Shown: positions 15,240 to 23,600 of the stretch, piece after piece
Numbering within the stretch: the stretch's first letter is position 1
Layout of the letters: the number at the start of each line of letters is the position of its first letter
Source: Abditibacteriota bacterium
GTDB lineage: Bacteria > Armatimonadota > UBA5829
Assembly: GCA_017959625.1 (NCBI GenBank)
Contig: JAGDAG010000291.1
Location: 1-26,333 of the forward strand
Reading direction: 5' to 3'
DNA: 26,333 bases
Translations under genes and position numbers: made by a program
Notes under the pieces: generated by a model
Told to the model about the DNA's origin: nothing
What the model saw: the letters and a program-made list of their open reading frames with translations, nothing else
Databases searched by the model: none

Positions 15240-18152
15240 CTATTTGATCCAGACAGAAACGTTGCTCCATGCGGCAAGGGGCACCGAGACCACGCCGTCT
15301 TTTATAACGGCGGTGTTTTTCTCTTCCGGCCTTTCAATGGCGTCCACCGTTGCGGCAGACGAAAAAGCTCCCAGGCCGCCGACCTTCAAAGAGGCAACGG
15401 AATCTTTTCCGCAAATATCGTAAAAACGTACTATTATGCCTTCGCCGCATTCCGCTTTCTTGATGGCGGAAACGTTGGCTTCCTCCGTAAGAAGCTCGCC
15501 GAAGCTTTTTTCCAAAGGAAGCTCGCCGGTCTGAACGGGAACGCTGGTCACGCTCATGGGATTATTGAAATCCTCGCCCAGGCGGACGGCGCACACAGGG
15601 CAGAAACCGCCTCTGCGGAACACTACCGAGTATTCTATCTCATGATCTCCGAGATCCGGAGTGGGATCCGGGTTGTAGCTGGAACGGAGCAGCGTGAGCG
15701 CTATGGTATCATCCACACAGGAATGCCCGTATTTGCTTCTGTTCAGAAGCGTGATACCGTATTTTTCGCCGTCATCGCTTTCTCCCGTCAGATCGAACCA
15801 TTTCAGAGCCGGGACCTCCTGGAAATCCTGCTCCTTGGTCTGATAGCCGAAGGGAGTCTCATAAACCGGCGTCCCCCCCGCAAAACCGGTGGCAAAGTAT
15901 GCTCTCAGGGTAGGGATGCCCTTTCCGGGATCTCCCACCTCCATCCAGCGCGTACGCACCTTGAAATCTATTTTTCTGGAATCCTTCGCAAGGCTCGTTT
16001 CAAGGGAGATAAAGGAACTGTTATACTCAAAATCCACCCGGACGGAGGCCAGATTCGGCCCGTTCTGAACTATGGAAAACGTTCCTTTTTCCAGAAGCTC
16101 CCTCGAAGTGATATGGGAAAGCGACCAGGCGGACATACCGTTGCCCTGCTCGGTCTGCATCTCCAGTTCGCCTATGCCGTTTACGTCGCTGCAGTATTCA
16201 AACCCCGTTTCCTTGTCGATACAGCTGACCACCGCGCCGGTGGTCTTTGAGACGCGGGCCCTGATATATTTGTTTTCCATAACGATCTCGGGAGCGACGG
16301 AGGGGCTGAAGCCGGCCAGATCCTGCCGGAACAGATCGCTCAGCTTTACGGCGTCTTCCGTTTCCAGAGGTTCGGGGCAGTCGTCCACAGCAAAGACCTT
16401 ATAGCCCAAAGCGGGGATATCCCGCGCCTCGAACACCAGAGCGTAATAGTCATGCTGGAAATAGTTCCCGCTGTCGATGACCTGAGCCTTTTGGCGGTTG
16501 CCCTCCGCGTCTATGACGCAGATCTTTCCCGGATCCATTTTTTTGTTCCAGACCTTCGCCATCACCACCTCGCTGCGCTTCCAGGGCTTGGGGTTATACA
16601 CCATGATGGGCTCGGCCGCTTCGCCGTTGAGGCTCAGCATGGTGGCTCCGAAGGAATCATAATTCAGCGTATTGGTGACCACGGATGCGCCGACCCGGAC
16701 CCTGCTGTTTATGACGCCCGTATCGCCGGAGCCTCCTCCGAGAGAATCCCCTATCCTGTCGGAAACGAACCGTTTGGCTATAGAGGAAGTATCTATACGT
16801 TCCGCAAGGCGTCTCAGGACCCTGTTTTTGACAGAGCTCGTAGCGGTAAGCACGTCCTGGAACGAACCGTTGGCATAACTGCAGGTAGCCTTGACTCCGG
16901 ACCCGGGGAATATATCATGGAAATGATTGAACAGGGTCTTCTGCCAGGCGTCTTCAAAGATATCGAAGGGGTATTCCATACCCGCTGCGGCTCCGCCGAT
17001 AAGGGCCATGGTCTCGGCGCAGGGGAGCTCAAGCTCACTCTTTCTGTTTGCGAATTTGATGGAAGCCTGAGTTGTGTAGCAGCCCTCGAATATATAATTG
17101 ATATCCCCTTCCACTACGGGCAGATCCAGGCTGTCCATCTGCGCCTCTATGGCGGAATAAAACTCATCGGTGGTACTGAATTTCACCTTGGGAAAAACGG
17201 GGTAGGTCATAAGCTCCAGGCCCTGCCGTATGTGGCCCCTGGTGGGGCCTCCGCCGTGATCGCCCCAGCCGTACATATACATAAAGTCTTTGGCGCCGGT
17301 CTCCTTCACAAAGCCGCAGAAGCAATCCCAGGAAGCATGATTGATAGGGCCGTTATAGCCCCACACGGGATCGGTCTCTCTGAAGCCCAGAAGCTCGCTG
17401 CCGTCCTTGGCCCTCCATCTGAAAAGCCGCGGCCCTTTATGGGGCCTCATCCTGTAGTATCTGGAAACGCCTCCCTTCGACATGATGGAAGGCATCTGGG
17501 CGCAATGCCCGAAGGTATCCGGCGACCAGTCGATCTTTACGTCCTCCGGCGCCATGCCCAGATTTTCGGCAAGCCACTTCTTGGTATAAAGCATATGCCG
17601 TATAAGCGATTCTCCGGAAGCGCAGTTCTTTTCGCCCTCCACCCAGGTGGATGCGGTCACTTCCCACTGCCCCTTTTCGATCTTCTGCTTTATATCCTCC
17701 CAAAGCTCGGGAAAATACGTTTTTACAGCCTTGTAAAGAGACACCTGGGACTGGGAGAACTTTGTCTCGGGAAACTCGTCAAGTATCCTGTTCACGGTAT
17801 AGAAGGTATCATGGGCGCAGTTTGCCGTTTCCGGCCAGGACCACATCCAGTTCATGTCGATATGGGCATGCCCCACGCAGTGGATGGTGTATTCCTTGGC
17901 CTTTCTGCCTATGGGAGCAAGGGCCTCTTCGACACGCTTTACGGTATCGTCTGCGTTTGACAGATCTCCCGCTTCCACTATACTCACCGCTTCACTGATA
18001 AAAGGCGCCCATTCGGCAGCCTTGCCGAGAGCATCGGCGAACTGTGTGGCAAAATCGATCTCGGTATCGATCCTGCGGAGTTTTGCCTCAAGAGCCTCTC
18101 TGATGCTCCCCTCTGCTTTGCCAAGCTTGTACTTTTCTAACTCGCAAGCCAT
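15240..18152 (-). CDS. Glycoside hydrolase family 38 alpha-mannosidase, cytosolic
   Basis: 970 residues. GH38 enzymes are retaining, zinc-dependent alpha-mannosidases. An N-terminal helical extension of about 90 residues is followed by the zinc-binding start of the catalytic domain, VGHAHIDMNWMWSW (93-106). The probable nucleophile is Asp212 in DWSPDTFGHCAQMPSI, and NHFHDIFPGSGV supplies a later metal and substrate histidine-aspartate pair. The C-terminal half has the beta-sandwich domains with VYNPKPWKRSEVV and TRWMEVGDPGKG. There is no signal peptide, so it acts on imported mannosides. AGGAG lies 8 bases before ATG at 18152. It follows the AraC regulator by 25 bases and lies close to a sugar ABC permease operon. 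Linkage specificity cannot be read from sequence. Confidence 0.92.
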   Translation of the reverse strand: MACELEKYKLGKAEGSIREALEAKLRRIDTEIDFATQFADALGKAAEWAPFISEAVSIVEAGDLSNADDTVKRVEEALAPIGRKAKEYTIHCVGHAHIDMNWMWSWPETANCAHDTFYTVNRILDEFPETKFSQSQVSLYKAVKTYFPELWEDIKQKIEKGQWEVTASTWVEGEKNCASGESLIRHMLYTKKWLAENLGMAPEDVKIDWSPDTFGHCAQMPSIMSKGGVSRYYRMRPHKGPRLFRWRAKDGSELLGFRETDPVWGYNGPINHASWDCFCGFVKETGAKDFMYMYGWGDHGGGPTRGHIRQGLELMTYPVFPKVKFSTTDEFYSAIEAQMDSLDLPVVEGDINYIFEGCYTTQASIKFANRKSELELPCAETMALIGGAAAGMEYPFDIFEDAWQKTLFNHFHDIFPGSGVKATCSYANGSFQDVLTATSSVKNRVLRRLAERIDTSSIAKRFVSDRIGDSLGGGSGDTGVINSRVRVGASVVTNTLNYDSFGATMLSLNGEAAEPIMVYNPKPWKRSEVVMAKVWNKKMDPGKICVIDAEGNRQKAQVIDSGNYFQHDYYALVFEARDIPALGYKVFAVDDCPEPLETEDAVKLSDLFRQDLAGFSPSVAPEIVMENKYIRARVSKTTGAVVSCIDKETGFEYCSDVNGIGELEMQTEQGNGMSAWSLSHITSRELLEKGTFSIVQNGPNLASVRVDFEYNSSFISLETSLAKDSRKIDFKVRTRWMEVGDPGKGIPTLRAYFATGFAGGTPVYETPFGYQTKEQDFQEVPALKWFDLTGESDDGEKYGITLLNRSKYGHSCVDDTIALTLLRSSYNPDPTPDLGDHEIEYSVVFRRGGFCPVCAVRLGEDFNNPMSVTSVPVQTGELPLEKSFGELLTEEANVSAIKKAECGEGIIVRFYDICGKDSVASLKVGGLGAFSSAATVDAIERPEEKNTAVIKDGVVSVPLAAWSNVSVWIK

Positions 18153-18177
18153 TTTTTATTCTCCTGAAAATTATTTA

Positions 18178-19410
18178 TTATTCAAAATCGCTGTTTAAGA
18201 CGTTTGAGATGCTTCCGAAAGCGCTGTATCCCAGACGCGCCTCGTGTTCCCTGATGTTTTTGCGCCTGAAATGCCCCGGCGTCTGCTTCGTGAACCGAAA
18301 GAATACCTTTGTAAAATAACTCTGGTCGGAAAAGCCGACTTCATTTGCGATCTCCGAAAGAGAAAGACCGGTATAGATCAGAAGCTCCTTTGCCCTTTCG
18401 ACCCTGAATTTTGACATCATCCCGGTAAACGACAGCCCGAAGGTCTGCTTTATGACTCTCGAAAAATGAGCCGGGCTCAAACGGGCAATTGCCGCCACCT
18501 GTTTTCTGGGAAGGTTTTCACTCAGATGCGAACGCATATACCTGATAGCCTCGGAAAGAAGCACGCTGCTGGGGAACTGCCGGTTTTTATTGATGGCGTC
18601 GATACATACGTCCAGCCTTTTGACCACCCATTCGCACAGATCGGCTTCGTCGTCAAGACCGGCCAAAACCGTAAAGGACGAATAGCTGCTGCCCATGATC
18701 ACGTCTCCGTCGGCTCCCGCCTCCACCGCAGTCCGGGACATGGAAACCACCAGCTCCAGCAAAAAGCTTTTCAAAAGCTCTGTCCTGTCGCCGGAAAGGT
18801 AATATATCACGGAAAGCACGTTATTGAGTATCCCTACGGCGGCAGCGCGGTCTCCCGCTTTTATACAGGAAACGAGAGTCGGTTCCTGGACAAGATAAAT
18901 ATCCCTGAGGGCTTTGTAGCTGAAACCGTCCATATCCCTTATGGCTTTTGCCTTGCACGCCTCCAGATCGGCATGCTTTTTGTTTTTCCGAAGAACGTAC
19001 GGATTGGTCAGGTTCGCGTTTACCACCATATCCAGAAGATACGACATGGCTTTTGTCATGTCCAGGGAACTGATGACCGCCGGATCTGCTTCCACGTCAT
19101 ACTCGGCTATTATGCCTCCCAGTATCCTGTCGTTGAACATCAGCGGGACCGCAAATACAAGCACGTTGGGCAGCCCTTTGGATGCGCTGCTGTAACAATC
19201 TCCCCACCGCACTGCTTCGGTTATAGCCGACTTGCGGTCGCCGGCAAGAGACGATCCGTAGGGGCTTTCGTTCAAAACGTCGTTTCCCTCGTGATCCGAA
19301 AGCACCGTCCTCACCTTCCACTTTTCAAAAAAGGCCCGGGAAAGCTGTTCGTAGGCAAAATAATAATCCTTCAGCTCCACGCACCTGAATTGCTCGGCGT
19401 CTATATTCAT
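18178..19410 (-). CDS. AraC-family transcriptional regulator with N-terminal sensor domain
   Basis: 410 residues from ATG at 19410, with AAGGA 8 bases upstream; a TTG at 19440 would add 10 residues without support. The C-terminal 110 residues hold two helix-turn-helix units: KQVAAIARLSPAHFSRVIKQTFG (303-325) and SLSEIANEVGFSDQSYFTKVFFRFTKQTPGHFR (350-382). Residues 10-105 look like a PocR/GAF-type ligand pocket, tentatively, followed by a helical linker of about 150 residues. It is co-transcribed with the GH38 gene and sits behind the sugar transporter operon, so it probably activates one or both in response to a mannoside. The last 25 residues extend beyond the usual end of the family. Confidence 0.92.
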   Translation of the reverse strand: MNIDAEQFRCVELKDYYFAYEQLSRAFFEKWKVRTVLSDHEGNDVLNESPYGSSLAGDRKSAITEAVRWGDCYSSASKGLPNVLVFAVPLMFNDRILGGIIAEYDVEADPAVISSLDMTKAMSYLLDMVVNANLTNPYVLRKNKKHADLEACKAKAIRDMDGFSYKALRDIYLVQEPTLVSCIKAGDRAAAVGILNNVLSVIYYLSGDRTELLKSFLLELVVSMSRTAVEAGADGDVIMGSSYSSFTVLAGLDDEADLCEWVVKRLDVCIDAINKNRQFPSSVLLSEAIRYMRSHLSENLPRKQVAAIARLSPAHFSRVIKQTFGLSFTGMMSKFRVERAKELLIYTGLSLSEIANEVGFSDQSYFTKVFFRFTKQTPGHFRRKNIREHEARLGYSAFGSISNVLNSDFE

Positions 19411-19444
19411 CACTCTCTTCCTTGCCCGGTAAATATTCAATAAC

Positions 19445-19453
19445 AGTATATCA
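19445..19453 (-). promoter_or_regulatory. Possible extended -10 for the AraC-GH38 operon
   Basis: TGATATACT on the minus strand, an extended -10 with one mismatch, about 35 bases before the start at 19410. No good -35 lies at 16 to 18 bases, which would fit a promoter needing an activator. The rest of the 192-base gap (19411-19602) holds only GC-rich short repeats and the terminator below. Confidence 0.4.
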
Positions 19454-19555
19454 TATTTGCCGGTTTTTTAAAACAAGGCGAAAAAACAATTAGTTATTTG
19501 CCTTCCCCAACGCTTTTTTCCGCAACGCGCCGGCGCCTCATGCGCGCGGGATCAT

Positions 19556-19586
19556 AAAAAACGGGCAGCCCGAAACGGACTGCCCG
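19556..19586 (-). terminator. Strong rho-independent terminator after the permease operon
   Basis: Minus strand CGGGCAGTCCG-TTT-CGGGCTGCCCG, an 11-bp stem with one T-G wobble, followed by six T. It begins 16 bases after the permease stop and separates the transporter from the AraC-GH38 operon. Confidence 0.92.
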
Positions 19587-19602
19587 GATATTCCCTGCAG
19601 GA

Positions 19603-21096
19603 TCACCCTTTGATGCCTGTAAGAGTGATACCCTCGATAAAATGCTTCTGGGCAAAGAAGAATATGATAAGCACCGGCAGGATCACCAGCACGGACGCCG
19701 CCATAAGCATACCGTATTCGATACCGGCCTCGCCCATAAACAGCTGAAGCCCGTATGCCAAAGTCATTTTTTCGGGTGAATTGATATAGATCAGAGCCCC
19801 CATGAAGTTGTTCCAGGATCCCATGAAGGTCATGATGGCGAGAGCGGCAAGAGCCGGCTTCACCAAAGGCATAAGGATAAGAACAAAGGTCCTGAAGTAA
19901 CCGGCGCCGTCAAGACGGGCGGCCTCCTCCAGATCCCTGGGGATGCTCATGAAGAACTGGCGCATCAGAAACACAGCGAAAGCAGATCCGAAGAAGGAAG
20001 GGACCCACAACGGATTCAGGGTGTCCACCCATCCCAGATATTTGAATATCATAAAGACGGGGATCATGGTCACCGCGCCGGGAAGCATCATGGTAGCCAG
20101 CAGCAGGCCGAAAACGATATCCCTGCCGGGCCATCTGAGACGCGCAAAGGAGTATGCCACAAGAGAACAGGAAAACAGAGTTCCCAGTATAGAGAGAAGC
20201 GTGACGTAAACCGTATTCAGGAGATAAACCAAACCCTTTTTCGTGCTTTTCGGAAGAAAATCCAGAGCGTCGGGATAGTTTTCCCACTTGAGACCGGGCT
20301 TTGTGACCTTTGTGAGCTCGGCAGTTTCGGTAATATATTCCCTGCCGCCGGACTCTGCCACCTTTACGGTGCCGTCTTCAAAGCTTTCCAGTTCATAAAC
20401 CGTTTCGCCGGTCTCGTTGATGGTCCAGACGGGACACTTTTTCCCGTTGAATTCCTGGGATATCTGGCGCTTGGGTATCCATTCGGGAGGGAATTTCATT
20501 ATCTGATCGCTTTCCTTGAAGGACGTTCCCAAAAGCCATACGAAAGGAGCCAGGAATATCACCGAACCGGTCACCAGGATCACCGTGGCGCCGGACAGGC
20601 TCATAAACCTGCGGCGGGCGCTTCTTTTCTTGAACATATTTTCTGCCTGGCTGTAACCCGCGATATATACGGAAAACACCCCGGCAAACATGAGAAAAGC
20701 GGCTATGAAGAACCTGCAGGAGCGTATGCCGCCCGCTGCATTGGGATCGGCGCTGTTGCCCAGGTTGATAACAAAGGGCAGAAGACAGGCTGCCGACATA
20801 AGGAACAGGCTGGTGGCAAGGCTTGCCTTTTTCCTGCCGGCCACAACAGCGCCCGCAGCCCCCACGACAGCAAGGACAAGGGCGCACCAGTCCGCGGCGG
20901 AGGCGCTTCTGAAAACAAGCCGTCCGAGTATGAGGACAACAGCCAGATACACCACAAAGACTCCGGCTTCCTTCCAGAAACGGCCTTCCTTATACGCTTC
21001 CTGAACGATGGTAATGAAGTAGGTAACGGCAGCGTAAGCCAAAGCAGTGCCGATTATCCAGAAAACAGGCAATAATGCATTGAGTGTACTTGTCAT
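19603..21096 (-). CDS. Sugar ABC transporter permease, MalG type, with enlarged N-terminus
   Basis: 497 residues, against about 280 for ordinary MalG-type permeases. Residues 1-150 are extra and contain about five hydrophobic segments (near 8-30, 44-60, 69-87, 92-112, 130-149). The MalG core starts at about 165. Its ATPase-docking EAA loop is EEAARLDGAGYFRTFVLILMPLVKPALA (390-417), and the end FAQKHFIEGITLTGIKG is the CUT1 signature. Between core helices 1 and 2 (about 195-275) the external loop is expanded by roughly 50 residues, rich in charged and beta-forming residues. The start overlaps the upstream stop as TAATG. It pairs with the fused binding-protein/permease. No ATPase gene is present, so a shared MsmX/UgpC-like ATPase is expected elsewhere. 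Confidence 0.9.
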   Translation of the reverse strand: MTSTLNALLPVFWIIGTALAYAAVTYFITIVQEAYKEGRFWKEAGVFVVYLAVVLILGRLVFRSASAADWCALVLAVVGAAGAVVAGRKKASLATSLFLMSAACLLPFVINLGNSADPNAAGGIRSCRFFIAAFLMFAGVFSVYIAGYSQAENMFKKRSARRRFMSLSGATVILVTGSVIFLAPFVWLLGTSFKESDQIMKFPPEWIPKRQISQEFNGKKCPVWTINETGETVYELESFEDGTVKVAESGGREYITETAELTKVTKPGLKWENYPDALDFLPKSTKKGLVYLLNTVYVTLLSILGTLFSCSLVAYSFARLRWPGRDIVFGLLLATMMLPGAVTMIPVFMIFKYLGWVDTLNPLWVPSFFGSAFAVFLMRQFFMSIPRDLEEAARLDGAGYFRTFVLILMPLVKPALAALAIMTFMGSWNNFMGALIYINSPEKMTLAYGLQLFMGEAGIEYGMLMAASVLVILPVLIIFFFAQKHFIEGITLTGIKG

Positions 21097-23492
21097 TATC
21101 TTTCACCGCCTTCGTAATATACCCATTTATTGGCAAGCTTGAGCTGGATTATGGTCAGTATGAATACTATAAGGAACAGTATCCAGGCGACTGCCGAAGC
21201 ATAACCCATGCGGAACTCGCCGAAGGCCCTGTTGAACAAATAGAGGACCGGCACCAGGGTCGCCTCCACAGGGCCGCCGCTGGTCATGATATACTGAGCT
21301 TCAAAGCTCTGGAGAACGCCTATGATACCCATGATCAGGTTAAAGAAGATATAGGGCGTTATCATGGGCACCGTGACCTTCCAGAATTTCACCCAGCTGT
21401 TGGCTCCGTCGATCTCCGCAGCCTCGTAAAGGGCTCTGTTGATGCCCTGCAGGCCGGCAAGCCAGAGGATCATACCGCCTCCGGCGCCCCACAGACCCAT
21501 CAGGATAAGGGCGGGCTTTGCGGTTTTTTCCGCCGCCAGCCAGGCGGGAGGATCTATGTTGAACCATTCGGAAAGAGAAGCCTTCCAGGCCACGTTGATA
21601 AGACCGTATTCCGGATTAAGTATCCAGGTCCAGAGGATAGCCGTAGCAACGATGGGCATGATAGAAGGCAGATAGTAGATGGTCCTGTACCAGGTCATCC
21701 CCTTCAGGTCCATATTGAGGAGAAGGGCTATACAAAGGCTGGTAGCCATCCCCAGAGGAAGTCCGAAGATCGCCAGATAGAAGGCGTTGTATATGGACTT
21801 GCTCATATAATACCATTCTTCCGCTCCGAATATATCCTTATAGTTCATTATGCCTACCCATCTGGCAGGATGCAGAACGTCGTAGTTGCAGAAGCTGAAC
21901 ACAAAGCTCATTATGATGGGCACAAGGGTGAACACCAGAAAACCGAACATCCAGGGCGAAGCGCACAAAACCGCCGCTCCGAATTCCTGCTTTGCGATAC
22001 GGGAAAGATGCTGCCTGCGGACGTTTATAAAGCAGATGACCGCAAGTATCAGACATACGGCGATACCTATTGCTATAGGTATGTTCCAGTTGAGCAAAGG
22101 ATAGTCGTTCTGATGGAAGAATTTATCCAGCGCCCCCTGCACGTTGCGGTCGGCCTCTTTGACCGCCTCCGCGGGAGTGGCCATACCGTACACTGCCTGC
22201 TGAAAAGCCCTGTCATGCTCGTTCCAGAGCCTCTGGCTGATCATAGTGGTAGGCCGGTAGTACGAAAAGTCCAGCGCTTCCATACCAAGGAGCATGGGAT
22301 CGCGGAATTTCTTTTCTATGTTGGCGGTGTATTTGGCCACCATAGCCTCGTTGACCTTGCGGTTGCACTGGAACCAGGGCACGAAAGGCCTGTTTCTTTC
22401 CAGGTTGTATTTCTTCTGTTCCCGCATGGTCAGGTCCACGCCTTCCATGCTGGTCATCCACTTCATGAATTCCCAGGCCATATCCCTGTGCTTGCTGCCC
22501 CTGGGCATCACGTAGGCAAAGCCTCCGGTCCAGGTGACCCAGGTCTGGGTCTCGTTCTTGAAGTCGCCGGTGTGGTTGTAGCGGTCGTCGGGAATCGGCG
22601 GCAGACACGCCCCCAGTTCCATCTCGGGGTGCCATCTGGCAATGTTGCCCACCAGCCCCACGCAGTCGATACGCATGGCTATCTTGCCGGTCATAAAGGG
22701 GTCGAATTCCATGCCGGTAAAGCCGGACACGAAGGAATTCAGTTTTTCTATGCCGTCGTAGCGGTTGTAGAAATCCACCATCCATTCCAGGGCCTTCAGG
22801 CTCTTGGGATTGTCTATGGTGCATTCCTTAAGGTCCTCGCTCATGAACTTGCCGCCCATCATCCAGCTGTAGAGATAGAACCAGGCGTTGCCGTAGTTGG
22901 GGATGAAACCTATGGAATCATAGCCGGTTTTGTTGCGCTTTGTAAGCTTGTCGGAATATTCCTGAAGCTCGCTCCAGGTCCTGGGAGGCCTTTCGGGATC
23001 CAGGCCGGCTTCCCTGAACATCTTTTTGTTGTAAAACATGAGCCTGGAGTCGATATCCGTGGGAACGCCGAAGGCCTTTCCGTTGTATTTCACCTCATCC
23101 CATGCAGCGGGATAAAACTCTTCCGGGCGGACGCCGCCGGGAGTGTTTCTGTCTCTTTCGATAAGATCGTCAATAGGCTGAAGCGTATCTCTCGAAGCCC
23201 AGTCCGCTATGGTAAAACGATCCTGATATACCACGTCGGGGGGCGCATTGCCCACGATAGCGGTAAGAAGCTTCTGGGGATTCATGCCCCCGGCGCCCAT
23301 GGAAAGCATTTCCACGGTGACGCCCGGGTGCCGTTCCTCAAAAACCTTGACGGCAGCCTCCCAGCCCTTCGATCTGTCCACTACCAGCGGGCCCCATACA
23401 CGGAGCTTGTAGGTCTCGGCCTTTTCGGCCCTGACCCCCACAGGCAGAAGCGCCGACAAAAGGATCAAACACAATAGCGCTTTTAATTTCAT
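21096..23492 (-). CDS. Fused sugar-binding protein and MalF-type ABC permease
   Basis: 798 residues from ATG at 23492, with GGAGG 6 bases upstream. Residues 1-22 are a signal peptide (KLKALLCLILLSALLPVGVRA). Residues 28-460 are a family 1 extracellular solute-binding protein: KLRVWGPL, GNAPPDVVYQ, FGVPTDIDSRLMFYNKKMFREAGLDP, TWSEL, and the C-terminal KHRDMAWEFMKWM. A helix at 470-488 followed by VRRQHLSR returns the chain to the cytoplasm. A complete MalF-type permease follows, with WMFGFLVFTLVPIIMSFVFSF (514-534) and the EAA loop YEAAEIDGANSWVKFWKVTVPMITP (689-713). One polypeptide thus captures the sugar and forms half of the channel. The partner permease gene overlaps by one base. Mannoside specificity is inferred only from the GH38 neighbour. 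Confidence 0.92.
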   Translation of the reverse strand: MKLKALLCLILLSALLPVGVRAEKAETYKLRVWGPLVVDRSKGWEAAVKVFEERHPGVTVEMLSMGAGGMNPQKLLTAIVGNAPPDVVYQDRFTIADWASRDTLQPIDDLIERDRNTPGGVRPEEFYPAAWDEVKYNGKAFGVPTDIDSRLMFYNKKMFREAGLDPERPPRTWSELQEYSDKLTKRNKTGYDSIGFIPNYGNAWFYLYSWMMGGKFMSEDLKECTIDNPKSLKALEWMVDFYNRYDGIEKLNSFVSGFTGMEFDPFMTGKIAMRIDCVGLVGNIARWHPEMELGACLPPIPDDRYNHTGDFKNETQTWVTWTGGFAYVMPRGSKHRDMAWEFMKWMTSMEGVDLTMREQKKYNLERNRPFVPWFQCNRKVNEAMVAKYTANIEKKFRDPMLLGMEALDFSYYRPTTMISQRLWNEHDRAFQQAVYGMATPAEAVKEADRNVQGALDKFFHQNDYPLLNWNIPIAIGIAVCLILAVICFINVRRQHLSRIAKQEFGAAVLCASPWMFGFLVFTLVPIIMSFVFSFCNYDVLHPARWVGIMNYKDIFGAEEWYYMSKSIYNAFYLAIFGLPLGMATSLCIALLLNMDLKGMTWYRTIYYLPSIMPIVATAILWTWILNPEYGLINVAWKASLSEWFNIDPPAWLAAEKTAKPALILMGLWGAGGGMILWLAGLQGINRALYEAAEIDGANSWVKFWKVTVPMITPYIFFNLIMGIIGVLQSFEAQYIMTSGGPVEATLVPVLYLFNRAFGEFRMGYASAVAWILFLIVFILTIIQLKLANKWVYYEGGER

Positions 23493-23514
23493 AAGCGGCC
23501 TCCAGTACCTTTTG

Positions 23515-23529
23515 GTCTGTAATACAGAC
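23515..23529. repeat. 15-bp palindrome in the transporter leader
   Basis: GTCTGTATTACAGAC on the minus strand: perfect 7-bp arms around one base, 22 bases before the start codon of the fusion gene and downstream of its promoter. It suits a dimeric repressor; as RNA it gives only a 5-bp stem. Confidence 0.55.
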
Positions 23530-23532
23530 AAC

Positions 23533-23550
23533 TTAACGCGCAGTTAACGC
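23533..23550. repeat. Direct repeat at the transporter transcription start
   Basis: GCGTTAA occurs twice on the minus strand, 11 bases apart (23544-23550 and 23533-23539), about one helical turn. The copies cover the predicted transcription start and early leader, an operator-like position. Confidence 0.5.
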
Positions 23551-23559
23551 ACTATTTTA

Positions 23560-23589
23560 ATTATATTTAATTTAAGTTATTTTTGTCAA
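23560..23589 (-). promoter_or_regulatory. Consensus promoter of the sugar transporter operon
   Basis: Minus strand: perfect -35 TTGACA (23584-23589), 18-base AT-rich spacer, perfect -10 TATAAT (23560-23565). It begins 11 bases after the murJ stop, with no terminator between. A leader of about 60 bases follows. Such a strong core promoter implies control by repression. Confidence 0.88.
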
Positions 23590-23600
23590 GGAAAAAGCCC

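Noticed and set aside
1133..18152. A phosphomannan-degrading system combining the phosphodiester glycosidase and the mannosidase
   Set aside because: The two genes are about 12 kb apart, separated by housekeeping operons and terminators; nothing in the sequence links them.
19462..19555. Shared regulator sites in front of the AraC gene matching the transporter leader
   Set aside because: CAACGC occurs twice on the plus strand, but spacing and bases differ from the GCGTTAA repeat, and the 15-bp palindrome is absent.
21084..23477. A 797-codon open frame on the plus strand opposite the transporter fusion gene
   Set aside because: The translation is rich in His, Gly and Arg with no domain, and it lies register-for-register opposite a clear binding protein and permease.
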